Shown here piece by piece: positions 9,125-16,078 of a DNA stretch of 64,000 bases. The first letter of the stretch is position 1. Each line of letters opens with the position of its first letter. Both the position numbers and the translations under genes were made by a program. Origin of the DNA: an uncultured Pirellula sp. (GTDB taxonomy: Bacteria > Planctomycetota > Planctomycetia > Pirellulales > Pirellulaceae); contig CAITIE010000134.1 in the NCBI GenBank assembly GCA_903892355.1, positions 21,369 to 85,368 on the forward strand, in the 5' to 3' direction. A model generated the notes under the pieces. The model ran no database searches. It saw nothing but the letters and a program-made list of their open reading frames with translations, and had not been told where the DNA came from.

Positions 9125-11176
9125 CTACTCGCCCGGAACCCGCACCGGGAAGTTGGGGTTCTCATCCATCTCTGAACGAAGGATCTTTACTCCCTGATCG
9201 ACAAGTTCTGGGAATCGCTCCGCCAAGTTTTCGCGCTCACCTCGATCTGATTTCAAATCATACAACTCCCAACTGGACGGGTTTTTGCCCGCCAAACCTC
9301 GGCGCACCAATTTATGATTACCAAACCTGACGGCTACCTGCCCACCGTATTCTGGGAACACCCACACCATCGGCGGTCGATTCTCCATGGACGATGTACC
9401 GCACAGCTCAGGTAAGAGACTGATACCATCGAGTCCCTCCGGAGTTTGTTGCCCGATCAATTCCGTAAGGGTCGGAAACCAGTCTGCGAAGTAGCTCGGC
9501 AACTCGGAAACGGAGCCCGCTGTGATCTTTCCTGGCAAACGGGCGATCATTGGTACTCGAATCCCTCCTTCATAAACACTTCCTTTGTACCCTTTCAAAT
9601 CGGCAGTGCTTTCAAAGAAGACAGGATCGGCACCTCCTATGTGGAACTTGGGCTCTTTCGATCCAGCATGGGTCGCTCCGTTATCGCTGGTGAACACCAC
9701 CAACGTCCTTTCTTCGATCTGGTGCTTTTTGAGCAATTCCAAGATGCGTCCGACAGACGTGTCGAGTTCCTGGATCATCGCGGCATAAGCGGCTCGCGGG
9801 CGTGGGTGGGGCAGGTATCCATTCCCTCCTCGGTACGGCACATCATCCCACGACTCAGGAAACGACCCGAGTTCGGAAACCGGAGGATGCATTGCGACGT
9901 GAGGCTGGATAAATGGCAAGTACAAAAAGAACGATTGCTTTGCATTCTCGTTGAGGAATGCTTCTGCCTCCGAAAGAATTCGATAGGGCGCATAGGACTC
10001 GCCAACCCAGCGCTCCGCCGCAATCGCACCTTCCTCAGGCTTCGCATGCCCCGGAATCGGCTTCGGATTGATCTCAACAGACTCTCGATTGCGCCAAAGA
10101 AATCGGGGATAATAACTATGCGCGATGGCTTGACAATTGTATCCAAAGAATTGCTCGAAACCTTGTTCCGTCGGATCCCCAGTACTGCCAACAGGTCCGA
10201 GCCCCCATTTTCCAAACGCACCCGTTTTATACCCTGCGCGTTGAAACATCTCTGCCAACGTAAACGCTTGGGACGAGATCGGATGCTGCCCCTCCGAAAA
10301 CTCGGGGAAGTTAACTTTGGCTTGCAGGTTCCCTCGAATCTCCGCATGCCCTAAATGCTTGCCCGTCATCAACACGCATCTCGACGGCGCGCAAACCGGA
10401 GCTCCGCTGTAATGCTCGGTGAACCGAATCCCCTCGCTGGCTAATCGATCCAAATGAGGAGTCGGGATTTTCTTTTGCCCATAGGATCCTAGCTCCGCCC
10501 ATCCGAGATCATCAGCCAGGATGAAAACAACATTGTAGGGTTGAGCTTGGTTGGGCTGCGACGTGAACGGTTGCGATGCGAAAAGCGTAGTCTCTATGGA
10601 TGGCGCACCCAACGAAGCAACCAGGAAGGCCAGAAAATTCGCGATAGGTTTTGTCCTTGCCGCCGCCACACGTTTGCGGCGCAACTTGACCGCGAATGGA
10701 AGCCAAAACATCCATATCCCCGTGATCCACATCACGAGGACGACGAAAGCGATGGGTAAGAAAACCCCAATCTTGGACCAGTTTCCAGCAAAGTAGGAGC
10801 CATCGTGCAGTGACTCGATCCAATCCGATCGTCGAATCGCCTGCTGGAGGACTTGGCCATTTTCAAGATCCACTTGAACCTCCCAGCCCGAATCGAGGAT
10901 CGCTTTCGCGATCCCTTTCGAGGGCCTGATATCCAACCGCTGAACGTCACGCCAATCTTGGATCCCCAGTTCAGGCCGACTCTTCAGCGCCCCGAGAACC
11001 TCTTGGAAACCAACCCAGTTCAGACTTTTCCCGCCGCGCATCTCGGCTGGTTGCACCCACGGCAGCTGCTTCTTGAGTTGTAAGAGAATCCCCGTGAGCA
11101 GGACGAGTGCAAACGGGACAGCGATCAATGCTGTGGCCCAGTAATGAATACGGCGAGTTAGCAGATTGAGTTTCAT
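9125..11176 (-). CDS. PepSY-TM / sulfatase fusion protein
   Basis: A 683-aa protein with two modules. Residues 1-165 are a PepSY-TM unit: a first membrane helix at about 14-33, an extracytoplasmic loop, and a second helix at about 137-158 ending in WITGIWMFWLPF. Residues about 215-680 are a formylglycine sulfatase hydrolysing sulfate esters. It has metal-binding DD in LADDLGW, the CAPSRCVLMTG signature with the modifiable Cys at residue 262, and FTSDNGATHAG, and ends with the usual LYDLKSDRGERENLA region. Between them is a signal-peptide-like hydrophobic stretch (about 176-191), so two once-separate genes seem joined in frame. GTG at 11206 overlaps the kinase stop (GTGA); ATG at 11176 matches the usual PepSY-TM start. 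A GTG at 10669 could start a stand-alone sulfatase. Confidence 0.88.
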   Translation of the reverse strand: MKLNLLTRRIHYWATALIAVPFALVLLTGILLQLKKQLPWVQPAEMRGGKSLNWVGFQEVLGALKSRPELGIQDWRDVQRLDIRPSKGIAKAILDSGWEVQVDLENGQVLQQAIRRSDWIESLHDGSYFAGNWSKIGVFLPIAFVVLVMWITGIWMFWLPFAVKLRRKRVAAARTKPIANFLAFLVASLGAPSIETTLFASQPFTSQPNQAQPYNVVFILADDLGWAELGSYGQKKIPTPHLDRLASEGIRFTEHYSGAPVCAPSRCVLMTGKHLGHAEIRGNLQAKVNFPEFSEGQHPISSQAFTLAEMFQRAGYKTGAFGKWGLGPVGSTGDPTEQGFEQFFGYNCQAIAHSYYPRFLWRNRESVEINPKPIPGHAKPEEGAIAAERWVGESYAPYRILSEAEAFLNENAKQSFFLYLPFIQPHVAMHPPVSELGSFPESWDDVPYRGGNGYLPHPRPRAAYAAMIQELDTSVGRILELLKKHQIEERTLVVFTSDNGATHAGSKEPKFHIGGADPVFFESTADLKGYKGSVYEGGIRVPMIARLPGKITAGSVSELPSYFADWFPTLTELIGQQTPEGLDGISLLPELCGTSSMENRPPMVWVFPEYGGQVAVRFGNHKLVRRGLAGKNPSSWELYDLKSDRGERENLAERFPELVDQGVKILRSEMDENPNFPVRVPGE

Positions 11177-11202
11177 CCCAAACAGTCTAACCACGCTAAC
11201 GA

Positions 11203-14200
11203 TCACGGACTACCGTCAGCTCGATTTTCTAGCGCCTTGCCTCGTTCCCTAAGCCGATCGAGAATCGCCGCAAAACCTGCTTGCGAGGCACCCAGTTGCC
11301 GGAGTCGCTCAAGTGTTTGCATGGCTTCCGCGATGGCTTGCCTCGCTTTCTCGGGTCGTTTCATCGACAAGTACACCTCGGAAATCTGAAATAGCGTTTG
11401 AACAAGCGACACAGAGTAAATCGGGACGCTTGGATACCGTTCAACGAGAGATCGTTGGATGGTAGCCGCTTCTTGCAATCGCACCACCGCTTTCTCATTG
11501 CGATCATTCATCGGCCAGCCGAATCGTGCTAAACGGGACAAGAGCGAGGCTTTCAACGCTTGATACTCTGGTACCGCAGGATGTTCCTCCAAAATCGCAT
11601 TGCAAATATCCAATCCACGAGTGCTGCGCTCCTCATCCACCGGCCTGAACGCAACCATACTTCCCAAGGTATCCGCCAACTCGTACTTGAACGCGGTCGA
11701 TTCCGGATGCTGCTCGAGCAATTTCTCTAGCAATGCCACCGCCTTTTGAAATGACTGGTCAGCGACCTCAATGTCATTCAATCCGATCGCAATATGGATG
11801 TGGTTCTTGTGCACTCGCGACAACGTCGCTCTAAATGCGGAATTATCTGGCCGCTCTTGGATCAATCCTTCCAGGATTGCTGCGGCCTCCTCGTTCCATT
11901 CCTTTTCCCGATTCAACCGCGCCAACAGAACAGGCTGGATTGGCTCACCTCCCCCGACTCCCTGGCCGCCGCGGACGGCGCCGATTCCTGGTAACACACG
12001 CCGGCGCCGCGTCTCGGCTAGTCGTGCGCCGCCACTGCTCATGCTGTTGAGCAATTTAGCTATGGCAAATCTACCCTCCAAGGAATCACGGGCATCGGGA
12101 AACCTGTCGATGAACTTCCGGGTCTCTTGGTAGAAATTGAGAGCCCTAGGGAATTGCCCACGTTTCATAAGCACCGAAATCAACTCTTGTCGAGCAGCAA
12201 TCTCTTCGAGCAAAACATCGGTCGAAACGGAATCCCCTCGTCGAAGTGCGGCAAACTCCTTGAGGGATTTTTCCAGGGTCTGCGTAGCATCTTCGAGTTT
12301 TCCGATCCGATGCTGAATCTCCCCCACGCGTCGGCGAGAAACCGCCGACTCGATGCGGAGGTCGGTCGCATTCTCTTCAGCGAACCGGCCAAAGAAATCT
12401 AGAAGCAACTGGAGCAATTCCACGTCCGCTTGGGTGAGTGTTGCGTCTTCGAAGGCCGCAACATCCTCGTCTTCGACTCCAGCATTAGCGCCGATTAAAC
12501 TCCCACGCGAAGCGATGTTGGTCGTGATGGAATCGAAGGCCTCCAGGGCCAACTCCATATTGCTTTCCGCTCGCTCTTGTTCCGCGCTAACACGCGTCAG
12601 CGCCGCCTGCAACTGAACCAAACTCGTCTCAGCTCGAGTTTTTTCAGCCTCGATACGCTCCAGGGAGCCTTGTTGCTGACGGTTCCAAACCCCCAACACC
12701 CCTGCCAGTGAAAGCAACAAACCAAAAGTTGCTACCGTCAACGCGGCGATCGCTGGATTGCGTCGTCCCCATCGGATCATCAATTCCCACGGGTTCGCCC
12801 GACGTGCCGCGATGGGTCTGTCCTCCAGGAACCTTAGCAAGTCGCTCTCCAGCTCACGGGCTCGCTGGTAACGCGAATTGGGATCGTACGCGCAGGATTT
12901 CAAAACGATAGTTTGCAAGTCACGCGGAATCCGCTTGGTCAACGCCCTTGGAAACGCAATCACCGAATGGCGATCGGGATCCAATAGTCTCGCACGCGGC
13001 GATTCAATGCCTCCTTGCAACGTCAACAATTCATAAAGGGTTAATCCCAAACTATAAATATCGATTCTCGAATCACCCCCACCTCGCAGCTGCTCCGGAG
13101 CCATGTATCGCAACGTTCCTAACACTTCTCCAGTTTCCGTTGCGCCCTCGGTATCGCTTCTCTTGGCGAGGCCAAAGTCGGTCACCCACACGGTACCTTC
13201 ATGGTCGAGCAGTAGATTCGCAGGCTTAATATCGCGATGTAGTACACCGCAATGATGCGCATAGTCCAACGCATTCGCTACATTCGCAACAAGTTTAGCG
13301 ACATTTCGATAGTAATGCGCAGGTAACAGTTCAGCCGCCCGTGATTTGTCGGTGAGCGTCTCGTACTCGCCTACCGTTTGAACCGCCACCTCGATGCGAG
13401 ATGTTACCTCACCAATGTCGACCTGGGCTGTATCACCGACCCGATCTGGAACAGTCGCAGGAGCGTCGATGCTGGCACTAGGGACCAGTGCCAACCTTCG
13501 CGTGTTCGAGGTTGTATCCTGCATCAAGTATCCAGCAGCATCCTGCGGGCGAAATCGACCCCGGCTCTGTTTCCATTGCCCAATCCCATGCATCCCCTTT
13601 GTTCCACTCCCTCCCGTTGAAACGGAATCAACTCGCCCCCCATTGTTGGAATTCGCAGAGCGTTTTTGCAGAGAGCGATTGGTCATGCATACGACGGATT
13701 CAATCACCTCGTGGAGCGAAATGCCTTCAATCAACTGCATCGCGTAATACTGAAGACCGTGATCCTCTCCGAGCCCAAAAACGGGAACAATGTTGGTATG
13801 GTGCAAACCAGCCGCAGACTCCGCTTCGCGCCGAAAGCGCATTTTGTTTTGAGGCTTCTCGGAGGCGATCGCATTCATTACCTTCAATGCAACATGACGC
13901 TGCAGCGACCGCTGGATCGCTTCATAGACGACACCCATTCCCCCAGATCCGATCCGTCGAATCACCGCAAAGTCACCGAACGATTCCGGAAGCTCGCCAG
14001 AGCTTAGCTCCGATCCAAGCGCCCCCGCACTTCGATCAGCACCTAAATTCACTCTCCCATTTCCAACGTTACTCGATCGGTCGGATCCACCCACGCTGGA
14101 ATCACGAGTGCCAGCAGAAACACGTTCCACAAGCATGAGGGATGGAAAGATCGATCGGATCAATGCCGAATGCTCGGGGTACTGCTGAACGTAATCGTCG

Positions 14201-14295
14201 ATCGATGGAGATTCACCTCGGCGCAACCGCTCGGAAAATTCTTCCGATAATAGCTCCACCGGATGGCGTTCGTCCTGCCCATCAGTTTCATTCAT
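11203..14295 (-). CDS. Membrane Ser/Thr protein kinase with helical repeat domain
   Basis: A roughly 1030-aa PknB-type kinase. The glycine loop (GSGGMG) is at residues 116-121, the ATP-anchoring Lys at 138, HRDIKPAN from 353, DFG at 373-375 and APE at 399-401, so it should be active. An unusual insert of about 120 residues (about 205-325, Ser/Gly/Thr-rich) lies between the hinge region and the catalytic loop. A single transmembrane helix (about 514-537) separates the cytosolic kinase from a 490-residue domain with coiled-coil and TPR-like helices. It lies 8 bp downstream of the sigma factor gene and overlaps the next gene if that uses its GTG start. ATG at 14295 is chosen because GAGG sits 6 bases upstream; a GTG at 14307 would overlap the sigma stop. 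Confidence 0.93.
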   Translation of the reverse strand: MNETDGQDERHPVELLSEEFSERLRRGESPSIDDYVQQYPEHSALIRSIFPSLMLVERVSAGTRDSSVGGSDRSSNVGNGRVNLGADRSAGALGSELSSGELPESFGDFAVIRRIGSGGMGVVYEAIQRSLQRHVALKVMNAIASEKPQNKMRFRREAESAAGLHHTNIVPVFGLGEDHGLQYYAMQLIEGISLHEVIESVVCMTNRSLQKRSANSNNGGRVDSVSTGGSGTKGMHGIGQWKQSRGRFRPQDAAGYLMQDTTSNTRRLALVPSASIDAPATVPDRVGDTAQVDIGEVTSRIEVAVQTVGEYETLTDKSRAAELLPAHYYRNVAKLVANVANALDYAHHCGVLHRDIKPANLLLDHEGTVWVTDFGLAKRSDTEGATETGEVLGTLRYMAPEQLRGGGDSRIDIYSLGLTLYELLTLQGGIESPRARLLDPDRHSVIAFPRALTKRIPRDLQTIVLKSCAYDPNSRYQRARELESDLLRFLEDRPIAARRANPWELMIRWGRRNPAIAALTVATFGLLLSLAGVLGVWNRQQQGSLERIEAEKTRAETSLVQLQAALTRVSAEQERAESNMELALEAFDSITTNIASRGSLIGANAGVEDEDVAAFEDATLTQADVELLQLLLDFFGRFAEENATDLRIESAVSRRRVGEIQHRIGKLEDATQTLEKSLKEFAALRRGDSVSTDVLLEEIAARQELISVLMKRGQFPRALNFYQETRKFIDRFPDARDSLEGRFAIAKLLNSMSSGGARLAETRRRRVLPGIGAVRGGQGVGGGEPIQPVLLARLNREKEWNEEAAAILEGLIQERPDNSAFRATLSRVHKNHIHIAIGLNDIEVADQSFQKAVALLEKLLEQHPESTAFKYELADTLGSMVAFRPVDEERSTRGLDICNAILEEHPAVPEYQALKASLLSRLARFGWPMNDRNEKAVVRLQEAATIQRSLVERYPSVPIYSVSLVQTLFQISEVYLSMKRPEKARQAIAEAMQTLERLRQLGASQAGFAAILDRLRERGKALENRADGSP

Positions 14296-14303
14296 TTCGA
14301 ACC

Positions 14304-14915
14304 TCACTTCGCACCAAACCGATTGAGTATCTCCGACAATCGAGCCGCGGCTCGGACGTAGCGATTGCTGGCTGCGGTGGGGCTGATCCCTAGAACGGCT
14401 GCGGTTTCGCTGTTGCTCAAATGCTCGAAATGCCTCAACGCCAAGATCTCCCGATCGGTTTCATGCATCGCATCGAGGGAAAGCTTCAATTGCTCCTCTT
14501 CCTCAACCCGCATGGCGATTTGGCTCGGGGTCGGAACGTTGGCCATCAACACACGAGCCAAGGAGAGACTGGTGCTCTGAAAATCATTCGCTTCGGGCAT
14601 GCGAGACTCCAGGAACACACTCCGCTTCTCTCTGGAGTGAGCGCGCTGCATGTCCACTAAGGTTTGCAAAACCCGCTGCCGTATCCAAACAAATAATGGG
14701 ATGTTCGATTGCGACTGAAACTCAGAGAACCTTCTGGATGCTTCAAAATACGATTCCTGGATCACATCCCCAGGTTCGATCCGCGTTTGAAATGCCGGAT
14801 CCATCCGGAACGCAATCATGCGTTCCAATTTGGCCCGGTACTCTTCAAACGCCCGACCGAGCACGCAATCTCGATCGGGGTGTCCAGGTTGCTCGTAAGG
14901 CTCGCTTCTCTCCAT
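14304..14915 (-). CDS. ECF-type RNA polymerase sigma factor
   Basis: A 203-aa sigma-70 family factor lacking regions 1 and 3. Region 2 (about residues 15-95) contains DVIQESYFEASRRF and FVWIRQRVLQTLVD. Region 4 (about 140-200) has a helix-turn-helix with LSNSETAAVLGISPTAASNRYVRA. It would direct polymerase to specific promoters, probably under control of the kinase encoded directly downstream; sigma-kinase pairing is common in planctomycetes, and a regulatory link here is inferred from position. The ATG is preceded by a duplicated 14-bp element that carries two GAGGATTAC sites. Confidence 0.92.
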   Translation of the reverse strand: MERSEPYEQPGHPDRDCVLGRAFEEYRAKLERMIAFRMDPAFQTRIEPGDVIQESYFEASRRFSEFQSQSNIPLFVWIRQRVLQTLVDMQRAHSREKRSVFLESRMPEANDFQSTSLSLARVLMANVPTPSQIAMRVEEEEQLKLSLDAMHETDREILALRHFEHLSNSETAAVLGISPTAASNRYVRAAARLSEILNRFGAK

Positions 14916-14942
14916 CGTGAAGTAATCCTCGTGAAGTAATCC
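14915..14942 (-). repeat. 14-bp tandem duplication at the sigma factor ribosome site
   Basis: TCGTGAAGTAATCC occurs twice head to tail, directly abutting the ATG of the sigma factor gene. On the minus strand each copy provides GAGGATTACTTCACGA, so the gene has two Shine-Dalgarno-like sites 14 bases apart. Confidence 0.8.
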
Positions 14943-15283
14943 TCAACTTCCCACAAAAAGTTGCGTCGTACCGTAAAACTTTCTGCAGGATTCCTTACCT
15001 TCGGGGCTGGTTTTCATCGCAGCCACTTCCTAATGCAGCAAAATGACTGCGTATCTGTTGCTTGTGTGGGGAAATGCCTGCACCGACAAAAAGCCTGCAC
15101 TGACAAAAGACAAAAACCAGAAAAAAACAAGGATGCGTTAAAATCCCATGTGGATACTCTACCAACCGCAACGGTACCTATTCTAACGAACCTCACCGCA
15201 CAGGTACTCGGGAACGTTAAAAAACAAGCCGCTTAAAACCTTTTGAATCGCTTTCTGGAATCCTCCACCCTAACAGGCCCTCA
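14943..15283. other. Intergenic region between divergent genes
   Basis: No gene seen. It must hold the promoters for the sigma factor operon and the EF-hand protein. It is A-rich and contains an imperfect 17-bp tandem repeat at 15076-15109 (GCCTGCAC-GACAAAA, two mismatches). No box can be assigned with confidence. Confidence 0.5.
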
Positions 15284-16024
15284 ATGATGAAGCTTCGAAT
15301 CGGACTACTTTTGACCACTCTGATGACTCCAAGCCTCTGTTTCGCACAAGACACCGAGAGACAAGACACCGAGAGACAAGACACCGAGAGAAAAGACACC
15401 GAGAGAAAAGACACCGAAACGAGAGACCCATCTCCTAATCAACAACGCCCCGGCCTGCTTCAACGACCTGGTCAACGCCCGGGCCAAGGTCCCCGCGGCG
15501 AGCAACCCAATCCGGAAATGATGGCCCGAGGTATGGCGATGATGCTCCGCAATCTGCCGATCATGAAGGCGTTGGATCTCGATGACGATGGACAGCTATC
15601 CGCGAGCGAAGTTGAAAATGCATCGAAGTCGCTGATGAAGTTGGACAAGAACGGTGATGGAGTCATCAGCGCCGAGGAGATGCGCCCGGAACCAGGTCCA
15701 TTCATGGGCCAAATGGAGGGTGCCGGACAGCGACCAGGTGGCGCCGATGGCCGCAATGCACCCAATCCTGCCATGATGATGAGGATGTTCGAGAACCGCG
15801 ACGAAAATAAAGACGGCAAACTTTCAGGCGAGGAAATCCCTCCTCAAATGAGAGAACGTCTATCGATGATCGACGAGAACGGGGACGGAGCGATCGACAA
15901 AGCGGAAATGGAAAAATCGATGCGACGGATTGAAGGGATGCGTCCCGGAAATCGGCCAGGACGTGAAGGTAGCGGCGGCCAAGGTATCGTGCCTCGACGC
16001 CCACCTGTCGATGATAAACCTTAG
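15284..16024 (+). CDS. Secreted EF-hand protein with degenerate Asp-Thr-Glu repeat
   Basis: A 246-aa exported protein. The signal peptide covers about residues 1-22 (cleavage after CFA). It is followed by five copies of a 5-residue repeat DTERQ or DTERK, then a Pro/Arg/Gly-rich linker. Four EF-hand-like calcium loops follow in two pairs: DLDDDGQLSASE, DKNGDGVISAEE, DENKDGKLSGEE and DENGDGAIDKAE. All have Asp/Asn at the ligating positions and a Glu at position 12, so calcium binding is likely. The C-terminus is again Gly/Arg/Pro-rich. ATG at 15287 is an equally good start. It precedes the first PSCyt1 gene by 54 bp, and EF-hand proteins often accompany such genes in planctomycetes. Confidence 0.87.
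   Translation: MMKLRIGLLLTTLMTPSLCFAQDTERQDTERQDTERKDTERKDTETRDPSPNQQRPGLLQRPGQRPGQGPRGEQPNPEMMARGMAMMLRNLPIMKALDLDDDGQLSASEVENASKSLMKLDKNGDGVISAEEMRPEPGPFMGQMEGAGQRPGGADGRNAPNPAMMMRMFENRDENKDGKLSGEEIPPQMRERLSMIDENGDGAIDKAEMEKSMRRIEGMRPGNRPGREGSGGQGIVPRRPPVDDKP
15347..15421 (+). repeat. 15-bp in-frame tandem repeat, five copies
   Basis: Unit CAAGACACCGAGAGA; three exact copies, then two with C to A at the first base, the last also altered at its end. The 15-bp length keeps the reading frame, so copy number could vary without loss of the EF-hand protein. Confidence 0.93.
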
Positions 16025-16078
16025 TCGGATCCTGGAACTCCGCAGAGGTCTTCCTTTCCCCATGCCTTACGCAACGCA

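Noticed and set aside
9446..10354. Long plus-strand open frame opposite the sulfatase
   Set aside because: The minus strand carries a complete sulfatase motif set; the opposite frame has no recognisable domain and is a shadow.
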